Assembly: GCA_963535465.1 (NCBI GenBank)
Contig: CAUSWF010000005.1
Span: 1-64,000, forward strand
DNA from: CAUSWF01 sp963535465
GTDB taxonomy: Bacteria; Bacillota_I; Bacilli_A; RF39; UBA660
Direction of reading: 5' to 3'
DNA: 64,000 nucleotides
This document shows, piece after piece, positions 26,525 to 35,157 of the stretch. Positions within the stretch are counted from its first letter, which is position 1. The number at the start of each line of letters is the position of its first letter. Below the pieces are notes generated by a model. The model was not told the origin of the DNA and did not search any database. It saw only the letters and a program-made list of their open reading frames with translations. Made by a program: the position numbers and the translations under genes.

Positions 26525-27795
26525 ATTTTACTCTTACCACCCATATAAGGTTGTAAAACTTTTGGAATATTAATTGAACCATCTTCATTGTAATTATTTT
26601 CAAGTAAAGCAATTAAACCACGAGGAGTTGCAACTACTGTATTATTTAAAGTATGTAAGAAATAATTTCCTTCTTCACCTTTAACTCTAATACCAAGACG
26701 TCTAGCTTGAGCATCACCTAAGTTAGAGCAACTTCCTACTTCAAAATATTTCTTTTGACGTGGACTCCATGCTTCTATATCACATGACTTAACTTTTAAA
26801 TCAGCTAAATCTCCACTGCAACATTCTAATTGTCTAACTGGAATATCCCACTTTCTAAATATTTCAACAGTTAATTTCCACATCTTTTCGTACCAATCCA
26901 TTGACTCTTCTGGTTCACATAATACAATCATCTCTTGTTTTTCAAATTGATGAACTCTATATAATCCTCTTTCCTCAAGTCCATGACTTCCACCCTCTTT
27001 TCTAAAGCATGGTGAATAACTTGTCATATTTATTGGTAACTTATCTTTATCAATTAGTTGACCTTTAAACTTACCAATCATAGAATGTTCAGAAGTACCG
27101 ATTAAATATAAATCTTCACCTTCTATTTTATACATCATAGCTTCCATCTCAGGAAAAGACATAACTCCCTCTACTACATTAGCTCTAATCATAAATGGAG
27201 GTATAGCATAAGTAAATCCTGCATCAATCATAAAGTCTCTAGCACAAGCTAACATTGCTTCATGCAGTCTAGCAATATCCCCTATTAAATAATAGAAACC
27301 TTCTCCACTTACTCTACCAGCACTTTCCTTATCAACTCCACCAACTCTATCTAATATATCAGCATGATGTGGTATCTCATAACTTGGAACTACTGGTTCT
27401 CCAAATCTTTCTACTTCTACATTTTCTGAATCATCTTTACCTATTGGAACACTAGAATCTATTATATTAGGAATAATCATCATCTTATTTTTTATTTCTT
27501 CTTGCATAATAGGTAATTCTTTATCTATTAAAGCAATCCTATCAGAGATACTTGCTACCTCTTCTTTTATCTTATTAGCTTCATCAATCTTCTTATCTCT
27601 CATAAGTAAACCAATATCTTTACTTAATTTATTCTTTAAAGCTTTAAGATTATCACCCTCAGTTTGAGCCTCACGTGCCTTAATATCTAATTCTTTTATT
27701 TGATCAACTATAACTAGTTTCTCATCTTGAAACTTCTTTCTAATATTTTCCTTAACAATATCAGCATTTTCTCTAATTAACTTTATATCTATCAT
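26509..27795 (-). CDS. serS: seryl-tRNA synthetase
   Basis: 428 residues, class II synthetase that charges tRNA-Ser. N-terminal coiled-coil arm (about 28-100) that grips the tRNA, then motif 2 SPCFRKEGGSHG and motif 3 near the end with ATPRGLIALLENN. TSEH, with the serine-binding Thr-Glu region, is visible. Single-gene transcript governed by a T-box leader upstream. Ribosome-binding site AGGAGG. Confidence 0.97.
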   Translation of the reverse strand: MIDIKLIRENADIVKENIRKKFQDEKLVIVDQIKELDIKAREAQTEGDNLKALKNKLSKDIGLLMRDKKIDEANKIKEEVASISDRIALIDKELPIMQEEIKNKMMIIPNIIDSSVPIGKDDSENVEVERFGEPVVPSYEIPHHADILDRVGGVDKESAGRVSGEGFYYLIGDIARLHEAMLACARDFMIDAGFTYAIPPFMIRANVVEGVMSFPEMEAMMYKIEGEDLYLIGTSEHSMIGKFKGQLIDKDKLPINMTSYSPCFRKEGGSHGLEERGLYRVHQFEKQEMIVLCEPEESMDWYEKMWKLTVEIFRKWDIPVRQLECCSGDLADLKVKSCDIEAWSPRQKKYFEVGSCSNLGDAQARRLGIRVKGEEGNYFLHTLNNTVVATPRGLIALLENNYNEDGSINIPKVLQPYMGGKSKIMPIK

Positions 27796-27811
27796 ATTTC
27801 CTCCTACAAAA

Positions 27812-27995
27812 AAAGGATAGTACTAAGGAGTGCTATGCACGGTACCATCCTCTATTTATCTTAATTACTATAACGGCTTTAACCGGGTACTATTAATACC
27901 TCTATAGAGTAGACAAATAAGTATTTATATCGTTTCCACCAACCACGACTCTCTATAACTAAATAATCTTATTATTATCTCTAATCACTGATTTA
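27812..27995 (-). promoter_or_regulatory. serine T-box leader of serS
   Basis: The leader contains the conserved T-box sequence GGATGGTACCGTGC (27850-27837) that pairs with the uncharged tRNA acceptor end. A Stem I region with a GGTGG-AAACGAT segment (about 27943-27928) carries a candidate UCU serine specifier at 27913-27911 followed by A. A terminator stem (27850-27842 with 27823-27815, one G-U pair) precedes a U-run. Uncharged tRNA-Ser would stabilise the antiterminator. Position before serS confirms the specificity. Confidence 0.92.
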
Positions 27996-28000
27996 AATAA

Positions 28001-28029
28001 ATTATAAATTATTTTCTCAATCATTACAA
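28001..28029 (-). promoter_or_regulatory. promoter of the T-box/serS transcript
   Basis: TTGTAA at 28029-28024 and TATAAT at 28006-28001 on the minus strand, spacer 17. The -35 overlaps the stop codon of the upstream gene. Confidence 0.7.
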
Positions 28030-28674
28030 GCCCATAATACAATTATTATCAACAATATGCTTCTCTATATTAAATTTAAAATATAATGATATACCTTTCT
28101 TATCAAGTTCTTCTGCTAAAGTTTTACCATATCCAATTAATCCATTAGATAAAGTAATATAGTACTTCTTAACACCATCTACTACTCTAACTTCTACATA
28201 TCCACTATAACCAGTATTAAATATACCATTAACCGCAATCTCTTTACTATCATCAAATATATAATAATATCTATCTTCACTACATTTAACTTCTTTTAAT
28301 TCTTTACTCTTTACGATTTCAACAATTCTCTTAGAATCATTAATAACAGTATCTCTAGTATTTTTAATAAAACTAGTAATATAAGGAATAGAAAACAAAC
28401 CTATACCAACAAAAAATATAAGTAATAGAAAATCAAATATCTTACTAAAAAAACTATATCTCTTTTCTAACTTACTAGGACCACCTACTCCATCAATTGT
28501 GTAATTAGTTAAATCTATATCTAAATCAAATTTATCTTTTTTAACTTCATTACTCTTAAATTCTCTTAAAAACTCATTTTGGTTATTATCATAAAATATT
28601 TCTCCACAGTAAATACAAAATCTAGAATCTTTATCTATACTTCTACCACATTTACTACAATTCATCTTATCCAT
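28024..28674 (-). CDS. zinc-ribbon membrane protein
   Basis: 216 residues. N-terminal zinc ribbon (CSKCGRSI and CIYCGEIF, about 5-25), a linker, one membrane helix (about 74-95), and an outside domain of about 120 residues with two Cys. It ends the thioester protein-sortase-membrane protein cassette, separated from the previous gene by three bases. Function unknown. Confidence 0.65.
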   Translation of the reverse strand: MDKMNCSKCGRSIDKDSRFCIYCGEIFYDNNQNEFLREFKSNEVKKDKFDLDIDLTNYTIDGVGGPSKLEKRYSFFSKIFDFLLLIFFVGIGLFSIPYITSFIKNTRDTVINDSKRIVEIVKSKELKEVKCSEDRYYYIFDDSKEIAVNGIFNTGYSGYVEVRVVDGVKKYYITLSNGLIGYGKTLAEELDKKGISLYFKFNIEKHIVDNNCIMGL

Positions 28675-28677
28675 AAA

Positions 28678-29241
28678 TCACCTACTTTTAAAATAATTAT
28701 ATAATTTATTAAACATAGTACATATAACATAAACTACTACTAATAAATTACTAATTTGAACTAAACTAAGTATAGTTTTATTCTCATATAACTTATAACT
28801 ATCGATAAAACTAATATTATTACTTATAGAAATATACATAAATATAACATAAAATAAAAGTATTAAACCACATACTATATAATTAAATATCTTTTTATAC
28901 TTATCTATCTTAGAAAATAAAGTAGTTATAAATATTAAAGTAATAAAAGTAACTATAACAAAATATAACATAGTAGAAGGAAAATAATAATAACTTAATA
29001 CTTCCTTAAAAAAATATCTAAAACTACTACTTGCATACCCATAAAATTTAATATATGTAAAAACTATTATAGAACCAATCAATATACCAACAGATATCTT
29101 AATAATATTATTATTCCTATTTATATTAAATATAAGTAAAGAAATAATAATTAAAAACATAAATAACATACTAAAAGCAAATACATTATTAAATACATAC
29201 AAAAATATATTAGATATTTTATTTATTATAGACATATTCAT
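28678..29241 (-). CDS. multi-pass membrane protein in the sortase cassette
   Basis: 187 residues with about five membrane helices (near 15-35, 45-62, 80-105, 117-137 and 155-175). No enzyme motif recognised. Its ATG shares one base with the sortase stop (TAATG), so it is coupled to the sortase gene. It may help membrane display of the thioester protein, but that is inference. Confidence 0.6.
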   Translation of the reverse strand: MNMSIINKISNIFLYVFNNVFAFSMLFMFLIIISLLIFNINRNNNIIKISVGILIGSIIVFTYIKFYGYASSSFRYFFKEVLSYYYFPSTMLYFVIVTFITLIFITTLFSKIDKYKKIFNYIVCGLILLFYVIFMYISISNNISFIDSYKLYENKTILSLVQISNLLVVVYVICTMFNKLYNYFKSR

Positions 29242-29876
29242 TATATTTCCTCTCCTATATATATAGTCTGACTACTATCATTATTTTTAGTACAAGTAAT
29301 AAGAGTAATAGTCTTCTTAAAATCATTTCTCTTTATATCGACAAAACCAGTCTTCATAACATCATATTTATTAACTAATTTATATGTATATTTAACCCCT
29401 CCATAAGATACATATATATAATTGCCTATATTTAACTTATATAAATATGCAAAAAAAGATATATATGCATCCCCTGAATGAGCCATTAATATTAAATTAC
29501 CATTATTAACATCAGGCATATCAGAGCCACCAACAACAGTAACATTATGCTCTATTGTATTAAGCTTATTTCCATAACTATAAAATCCTCTTTTTAAAGA
29601 AATATTAGGTATTTCTAATACACCTATATATTTAGAATAATCAATTTCTTCTTTTACTTCTTTAGGAGTAACTTTTACATCTTTCTTAGTTAAATTATTA
29701 AGAAAAGGAAGACCAACAATCTTTTCTGTATAATTATAACTATTTTTTAGTTTAAAATCAGAATAAACTTCCTCTTTCAAATTAATAAAACTATTATAGG
29801 ATAATATTATTATTGAAACAAAAATTAAAAAAGAGCCAATTAATAACATTTGGCTCTTAGACTTTTTATTTTTCAC
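29241..29876 (-). CDS. sortase, cassette-linked
   Basis: 211 residues. N-terminal membrane helix (about 9-28), then a sortase fold with the catalytic His133 in LMAHSGDA and Cys195 in TLITCTK. The usual Arg a few residues after Cys is not visible: the matching spot reads SSQTIYIG, so Gln203 seems to take its place. It would anchor the VPDTG thioester protein encoded directly upstream. The GTG at 29876 lacks a clear ribosome-binding site and overlaps the end of that gene. An ATG nine codons later (29852) is an alternative start. A terminator hairpin covers codons 5-15. Confidence 0.8.
   Translation of the reverse strand: MKNKKSKSQMLLIGSFLIFVSIIILSYNSFINLKEEVYSDFKLKNSYNYTEKIVGLPFLNNLTKKDVKVTPKEVKEEIDYSKYIGVLEIPNISLKRGFYSYGNKLNTIEHNVTVVGGSDMPDVNNGNLILMAHSGDAYISFFAYLYKLNIGNYIYVSYGGVKYTYKLVNKYDVMKTGFVDIKRNDFKKTITLITCTKNNDSSQTIYIGEEI
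29821..29860 (-). terminator. terminator/attenuator inside the sortase start
   Basis: Perfect nine-base stem AAGAGCCAA / TTGGCTCTT (29831-29839 with 29850-29858) with a U-rich run on the minus strand. It lies after the thioester gene stop and inside the first codons of the sortase gene. It probably ends most transcripts after the thioester protein and lets a minority reach the sortase. Confidence 0.75.
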
Positions 29877-31104
29877 GTACTAATGGTCTTGCATTTACTA
29901 ATATAATTACAGCACCAAGTACTAGAACTAAGATTCCAATTATATATATAGTCTTAGTATTATTTAAACCAGTATCAGGAACTTTAGTAACTTTAACATT
30001 TAATTTAGCTGGACGTTTAACATTAACAGTCTTAACAGTTGTAACCTTTTGAGCAGGTTGTCCATCATCTAACACAGCAGTATATTCATAACCACCATAT
30101 GTCTTAAATATTCCTTCAAACTCAAGGTCGTAAGATGCAGCTTCACCACTCTTAATTGCATCAACTGGAATTCTAATATAGAAATTACCCTTCATATTAG
30201 CATAATCTTCTTTAGGAACTTCTTTATCTTTATCAACTCCATCTGCATATATTAATTTAGAACCTTCAGGTAAATTATTCTTAGTTATAGCATATGTTCC
30301 AGTATATTCACCAACATTAGAATTAACTACAGATGCAACTACACTAACTTTATCAGTTTGATAATATTTACCATCGCTTGTAACTGAAGGAGTAGCATCA
30401 CCCATTACAACTTTAATAAATGAATTATCTTTTGTATTATCAACATCATTATGAACTTTAACAGCTTTTTCCACTAGTTCTTCTACTTTATAAGCTTTGT
30501 ATAATGATGTAGTAGTAGACTCTGCATATGCTTGAGGTAATACTCCACCATTTTGTGGCATAATTTTCTTTGCTTGTATTAAATCATCATATTGTTCTTT
30601 AGTAAGTTTAACGTCATCTCCTACTTGATATTGATATGCCCATACAGCAATTTGACTTAAGAAATATTGAACTTCTTTTTCATGACCTGGTTGTAGAGTA
30701 ACGCCTTCAGCGGTAAACTTATTATTTTTACCATCATATAGATTAGCAAGTAAATATAAAAGTCCTGGATCATTAATTATATTACCTAGCTTATATTGCT
30801 TTTCATGGCCAAAACTAGTTGGTGCCTGTAAACAATAAACTGGATCAGCTTTTCCTTCTTTCTCACCTTCATATGGTACTACTGATTTCTTATTAAATTC
30901 AGTAACCATAGACTCATCATCCTTTTGCTTACCAGTAAATTCTTTAGTTAATGTAGTATCAACATCAGGTAAAGCATATGAAACTTTATTAAATTGAGTT
31001 AAAACAACTGCAACTACCGCAATAATTGCTAAAGAAAGACTCAATAAAACAGAGACATTTTTAGTATTTTTCTTATTACTATTATTCGTATATATCTTTT
31101 CCAT
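29866..31104 (-). CDS. thioester-domain surface adhesin with LPXTG-like anchor
   Basis: 412 residues. Signal peptide with its hydrophobic core near 17-37. A thioester domain follows: Cys91 in VYCLQAP and Gln151 in SQIAVW, spaced as in known thioester adhesins, so an internal Cys-Gln thioester is expected. The rest is predicted beta-rich. C-terminal cell wall signal VPDTG at 375-379, a hydrophobic helix, and a VREK tail. The motif is VPDTG, not the classic LPXTG. Its sortase lies directly downstream. Such domains bind host amines covalently. Confidence 0.85.
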   Translation of the reverse strand: MEKIYTNNSNKKNTKNVSVLLSLSLAIIAVVAVVLTQFNKVSYALPDVDTTLTKEFTGKQKDDESMVTEFNKKSVVPYEGEKEGKADPVYCLQAPTSFGHEKQYKLGNIINDPGLLYLLANLYDGKNNKFTAEGVTLQPGHEKEVQYFLSQIAVWAYQYQVGDDVKLTKEQYDDLIQAKKIMPQNGGVLPQAYAESTTTSLYKAYKVEELVEKAVKVHNDVDNTKDNSFIKVVMGDATPSVTSDGKYYQTDKVSVVASVVNSNVGEYTGTYAITKNNLPEGSKLIYADGVDKDKEVPKEDYANMKGNFYIRIPVDAIKSGEAASYDLEFEGIFKTYGGYEYTAVLDDGQPAQKVTTVKTVNVKRPAKLNVKVTKVPDTGLNNTKTIYIIGILVLVLGAVIILVNARPLVREK

Positions 31105-31129
31105 ACAAACTCCTTATCTTATATATAAC

Positions 31130-31158
31130 ATTATAACACTCATTTTTTTATAAAGAAA
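31130..31158 (-). promoter_or_regulatory. promoter of the thioester protein-sortase cassette
   Basis: Extended -10 TGTTATAAT on the minus strand (TATAAT at 31135-31130) with a weak TTTCTT -35 17 bases away (31158-31153). Confidence 0.4.
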
Positions 31159-31160
31159 TA

Positions 31161-31213
31161 GTTTTTTTAATTAAATAAAAATATCTACAATAACTTGTAA
31201 ATATTTTATTTAA
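31161..31213 (-). terminator. terminator of pdp
   Basis: Long A/T-rich imperfect stem (31170-31213) on the minus strand followed by a UUUUUUU run. It overlaps the pdp stop codon. Confidence 0.6.
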
Positions 31214-32423
31214 TTTCATAAATTTTAGGTATATTACTGAACTTTTTATTAGTATATAAACTACATACTATATCCCCTTTTTTAACATAGTCTCCTATAT
31301 TTTTATGAAAAACAACTCCAGCACCATAATCTATATCATCATCATACATATTTCTACCTGCTCCAAGCATACTAGATAGTCTACCAACTTCTATCGCAGA
31401 AATTGATTCTAATATTCCACTACTATCAGCCTTAATATCTATCTTCTTAGATAACTTAATCTTATCAATATCTCCACCCTGATACTTTATAAATTCTAAA
31501 AATTTAACCAAAGCATCACCACTATCTATAGTATTAATAACTAAATTACGAGCTTTATCTATATCTAAATTTTTAGACATAGATAAAATATTAGTACAAA
31601 TATCAATGACTAAGTCATATAACTTACCACTTCTAATCTTTCCTCCAAGTATATCAATTGCTTCTAATACCTCTAAAGCATTACCGATAGAATTACCTAG
31701 TGGACTATCCATATCACTAATTATACATCTTACATTCTTATTATACTTTTTACCTATATTAACCATCAAATCGCATAACTCTTTAGCACTATCCATATCA
31801 TTAATTAAAGCACCATTACCAACTTTAACATCTATTAATATATTATCAGCTCCAGCAGCAATCTTTTTGCTCATAATAGATACAGCAATCAAATGTATAG
31901 AATTAGTAGTACCACTAACATCTCTAAGCTTATAAATAACCTTATCAAGTGGAGTCAATATATCACTTTGTGAAGTAAGTACTATTCCTATATCTTTTAC
32001 TTGTTTAATTATCTCATCATCTGATAACTCAACTCTAAATCCTGGTATTGATTCAAGCTTATCTATAGTACCACCTGTATATCCAAGTCCTCTACCACTC
32101 ATCTTAACCATATTTATAGATAAAGATCCACATACAGGTAAAACTACTAAAGTAGTCTTATCACCTATTCCACCAGTAGAATGTTTATCAGCAAAAACCC
32201 CATCTATATGACTAAAATCTAAAACTTCACCACTATCTATAAATATCTTAGTAAGATCATAAACTTCATTATTAGTCATACCTTTAATACAAATAGCCAT
32301 AAGTAAACTACTCATCTGATAATCCTTAACACGACCAGATAAATATCCATTAAACATATAATCAAGTTCTTGATAAGTTAACTCAAGTCCCATTCTTTTT
32401 TTATTAATAATATCTTTTATCAT
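31206..32423 (-). CDS. pdp: pyrimidine-nucleoside phosphorylase
   Basis: 405 residues. Cleaves uridine, thymidine and deoxyuridine with phosphate to free base and sugar-1-phosphate. The family signature SGRGLGYTGGTIDKLES is present (near 108-124), with KHSTGGIGDK (phosphate site) before it and a C-terminal lobe. About 25-30 residues shorter than the usual 430. Overlaps the GNAT gene by four bases. Confidence 0.92.
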   Translation of the reverse strand: MIKDIINKKRMGLELTYQELDYMFNGYLSGRVKDYQMSSLLMAICIKGMTNNEVYDLTKIFIDSGEVLDFSHIDGVFADKHSTGGIGDKTTLVVLPVCGSLSINMVKMSGRGLGYTGGTIDKLESIPGFRVELSDDEIIKQVKDIGIVLTSQSDILTPLDKVIYKLRDVSGTTNSIHLIAVSIMSKKIAAGADNILIDVKVGNGALINDMDSAKELCDLMVNIGKKYNKNVRCIISDMDSPLGNSIGNALEVLEAIDILGGKIRSGKLYDLVIDICTNILSMSKNLDIDKARNLVINTIDSGDALVKFLEFIKYQGGDIDKIKLSKKIDIKADSSGILESISAIEVGRLSSMLGAGRNMYDDDIDYGAGVVFHKNIGDYVKKGDIVCSLYTNKKFSNIPKIYEIK

Positions 32424-32806
32424 AATACCTTCTTAAAAACATCTGTATTGCTCTTTACAAATCCTAATTTTTCATATAATTTATGAGATGCAACTCTCTC
32501 AGGTCTAGATGTTAAAGTAATATAATTATCACATCTTTTTATAGCCTCTTCCATAAGTGCCTTACCTATACCCATACCTCTAAATTTACTAGATACACAA
32601 ACATCTTCTATCAAATAATGATATGTATCTTTAACAATATCATAAACCTTAACTATATATAAGTATCCAAGAACTCTATCTGTATAAGCTACAAGTTCAA
32701 CTATATTATCATCTTTTTTATTAGTAACTTTGGAAAAATTAAATGCCTCCATTAATATTTCATTAACTTCTTCTAAATCTCTATCTTCGTATTCTCTTAT
32801 CACCAT
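32420..32806 (-). CDS. GNAT-family acetyltransferase
   Basis: 128 residues. IREYEDRDLEEV start, the acetyl-CoA pyrophosphate loop in RGMGIGKALMEEA (R-x-x-G-x-G/A), and ASHKLYEKLGF at the end are typical of GNAT enzymes. Substrate unknown. GAGGAG site just before its ATG, inside the end of a 60-residue gene. Confidence 0.85.
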   Translation of the reverse strand: MVIREYEDRDLEEVNEILMEAFNFSKVTNKKDDNIVELVAYTDRVLGYLYIVKVYDIVKDTYHYLIEDVCVSSKFRGMGIGKALMEEAIKRCDNYITLTSRPERVASHKLYEKLGFVKSNTDVFKKVL

Positions 32807-32963
32807 TTTTTCTCCTCTTCACTACATATTCTAAAAAATTCTCTTTAACTATATATATATAATTACTAATATTTTTATTATATTGATCAACATATTCAAT
32901 TCTAATATCTTCAAAAAAATTAAGTAGCGAATTAAATATTTTATAGATCTTTTTATTATTCAT
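32781..32963 (-). CDS. small protein of unknown function
   Basis: 60 residues, charged, with a basic C-terminus (KRRKNGDKRIRR). An AAGG sequence lies upstream of its ATG. It runs 26 bases into the GNAT gene, consistent with coupling. No family recognised, and it could be a spurious frame. Confidence 0.45.
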   Translation of the reverse strand: MNNKKIYKIFNSLLNFFEDIRIEYVDQYNKNISNYIYIVKENFLEYVVKRRKNGDKRIRR

Positions 32964-32975
32964 AAGAGACCTTAA

Positions 32976-33290
32976 TTAATCAAATACAATATGTCTAGCT
33001 TTCCATTGATAAAATTTAACTGGTAATATAAATGATAGTAATCCAAAAGAAATTATTGCTAATAAAAACCATAAAGCCATATCAGTTATTAAACTAATAC
33101 CACTACCATCAAAACCTAATCTTCTACCATTAACAACAGTATGTGTAACTTCATAATTTGTATACATACAAATAACCCAAGGAGTCGCAAGACCAAGTGT
33201 AAAAAGTGTTGCAAAAACTGACACAACCCAAATCCCAATATACTCACTTATACTCCCATCAAAATAAGATTCAATATTATTATCTTTCAT
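32976..33290 (-). CDS. DUF898-family membrane protein
   Basis: 104 residues. YFDGSISEYIG, TLGLATPWVICMY and GRRLGFDGSG match the DUF898 (YjgN-like) pattern, with two membrane helices (about 19-42 and 68-90). Shorter than the multi-repeat family members: one unit only. Function unknown. Confidence 0.75.
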   Translation of the reverse strand: MKDNNIESYFDGSISEYIGIWVVSVFATLFTLGLATPWVICMYTNYEVTHTVVNGRRLGFDGSGISLITDMALWFLLAIISFGLLSFILPVKFYQWKARHIVFD

Positions 33291-33441
33291 AAAATCACCT
33301 CAAAAAAATTATATCACAAATTATTTATCTTTTATATAAACTTGTATTTTGTAAAGTTTAATTCACATCATTTAACATTTTTTACCACATAAAATATTAA
33401 TATCACAATTAAGAACTCATACAATTATTAAAAACCCTTAT

Positions 33442-33470
33442 TTGTCTATTTTAAATATAATATATATATT
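33442..33470 (+). promoter_or_regulatory. promoter of the SSB-like gene
   Basis: TTGTCT at 33442-33447 and TATATT at 33465-33470, spacer 17. The transcript would start just before the AGGAGG site. The remainder of the 200-base gap at 33291-33490 shows no other feature. Confidence 0.45.
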
Positions 33471-33490
33471 ACTACTTGAAAGGAGGAATT

Positions 33491-33829
33491 ATGCTAAACC
33501 AAGTAGTAATAGTCGGAAGACTAACAAAAGATATAGAACTTCACAATAGTGAAAATGGTTCTAAAGTTACAACTATAATAGTTGCTGTTCCAAGAAGTTT
33601 TAAAAATATAAACGGAGAATACGAAACAGACTTTATAGAATGTACAGCATTTGATATTGTCGCAACAAACACATCTACATATTGTAGAAAAGGTGACATA
33701 ATAGGCATAAAAGGACGTCTAGCATCAAAGACAGTTGAAATAGAAAATAAAAAAATAAACAAGGTAGAAGTAATTGCTGAAAAAATAACATTCTTATCAT
33801 CTAAATCATCTAAAGAAGAAGAAAAGTAG
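33491..33829 (+). CDS. single-stranded DNA-binding protein, short form
   Basis: 112 residues. OB fold of the SSB family: NQVVIVGRLTKDIEL, then DFIECTAFD and KGDIIGIKGRL. The ATG at 33491 follows AGGAGG. The upstream in-frame ATG at 33476 would put that site inside the gene. The acidic C-terminal tip (DDDIPF) that recruits partners is absent: the protein ends SSKEEEK, unlike a main replicative SSB. It resembles the competence-linked short SSB class. It stands alone with its own terminator. Confidence 0.85.
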   Translation: MLNQVVIVGRLTKDIELHNSENGSKVTTIIVAVPRSFKNINGEYETDFIECTAFDIVATNTSTYCRKGDIIGIKGRLASKTVEIENKKINKVEVIAEKITFLSSKSSKEEEK

Positions 33830-33846
33830 ACTAAGTCTACTTTTTA
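33820..33846. terminator. bidirectional terminator between ssb-like and sufB
   Basis: AAAAGTAGAC / GTCTACTTTT (33822-33831 with 33835-33844), A-run on one side and T-run on the other, so it can end both convergent transcripts. The ssb-like stop codon lies inside the stem. Confidence 0.85.
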
Positions 33847-35157
33847 TAAATTTGATTTAATTAATTGATTTAATTCAACAGCATATTCAACAGGCAGTTC
33901 TCTTCTAAATCTTTCTATAAATCCAAGTATTATTAATTCAATTGCTCTTTCTCTTTCTATTCCTCTACTCATCATATAAAATAAATTATCTTCACTAATC
34001 TTCGCAACACTAGCTTCATGTTCAAGAACACTATCTCCGTTGTAGCAATTATTATCTGGCCAAGTATCACTCTTAGATAAATCATCTAATATTAAAGTAT
34101 CACACTTAACATCAGAACTGCTATTACTAGCTTTACTATCAATATATACTTTACCTCTATAAGAAGAATTACCACCATCTCTAGAAATGCTTTTAGATAT
34201 TATAGTACTCTTAGTATTATGACCTAAATGTATCATTCTAGCACCGCTATCTATCTCTTGATTAGATGAAGCTAAACCTATACTTATACATACACCAGTA
34301 CTATTATCTCCTTTTAAAATACAAGCCGGATATTTCATAGTAACCTTACTACCAAGATTTCCATCCATCCACTCCATTACTCCATCTTTTTCAACAACTG
34401 CTCTCTTAGTAACCAAGTTATATACATTCTTAGCCCAATTTTGAATAGATGAATATCTACATTTAGATCTTTCACCTACATATATTTCAACAACTGCTGC
34501 ATGCAAACTAGACTCACTATAACTAGTCGCAGTACATCCTTCAATATATTCTATTTCACTATCATGATCTACTACTATTAAAGTTCTCTCAAATTGACCC
34601 ATATTACGACTATTAATTCTAAAATAACTTTGTAATGGTCTATCTAGCTTAGTATATGGAGGTACATATATAAAACTACCACCAGAAAATACTGCTGAAT
34701 TTAATGCAGCAAACTTATTTTCATCATTTTTAACTATCTTACCAAAATACTTTGAAAATATCTCTGGACATTTCTTAAATCCTTCTTCTATTGAAGTAAA
34801 TATAATATTCTTATCACGAATTTCATCAACCATAGAGTGATATATAACTTCGCTCTCCCATTGAACTCCCATACCTGATAAATGTTTTTCAGACTCTATT
34901 ACCCCTAACTCATTCAATTTATCAGTTATAGGTCTAAGAACATTACTCCAATCACTTTGAATTTCATCATCAACTTCATTAGATTTATAATAAACAATCT
35001 TATCAAAATTTATATCTATTTTAGGACCGTATTTAGGCATATCTATATTTAAAAAATTATTATAACTATCTAATCTAAATTTTAATATATCAGAGCTTTC
35101 ATTCTTCTTACTTGAAATAGCTTTTATCTTATCTTTATCTATTCCGATAATTTCCAT
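33844..35157 (-). CDS. sufB: Fe-S cluster assembly protein SufB
   Basis: 437 residues. Scaffold subunit of the SufBCD complex, a right-handed beta helix. Motifs: YIEGCTATSYSESSLHAA and, near the end, LEHEASVAKISEDNLFYMMSRGI (conserved His and Glu). Normal length is about 465. Last gene of the operon, its ATG sharing a base with the stop of the unknown gene upstream. Confidence 0.95.
   Translation of the reverse strand: MEIIGIDKDKIKAISSKKNESSDILKFRLDSYNNFLNIDMPKYGPKIDINFDKIVYYKSNEVDDEIQSDWSNVLRPITDKLNELGVIESEKHLSGMGVQWESEVIYHSMVDEIRDKNIIFTSIEEGFKKCPEIFSKYFGKIVKNDENKFAALNSAVFSGGSFIYVPPYTKLDRPLQSYFRINSRNMGQFERTLIVVDHDSEIEYIEGCTATSYSESSLHAAVVEIYVGERSKCRYSSIQNWAKNVYNLVTKRAVVEKDGVMEWMDGNLGSKVTMKYPACILKGDNSTGVCISIGLASSNQEIDSGARMIHLGHNTKSTIISKSISRDGGNSSYRGKVYIDSKASNSSSDVKCDTLILDDLSKSDTWPDNNCYNGDSVLEHEASVAKISEDNLFYMMSRGIERERAIELIILGFIERFRRELPVEYAVELNQLIKSNL

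Noticed and set aside
31606..31935. Plus-strand frame of 109 codons over pdp
   Set aside because: Antisense to pdp with no ribosome-binding site and no recognisable product.
33291..33490. Riboswitch upstream of the SSB-like gene
   Set aside because: About 200 bases, very AT-rich, with no known riboswitch core or terminator stem.
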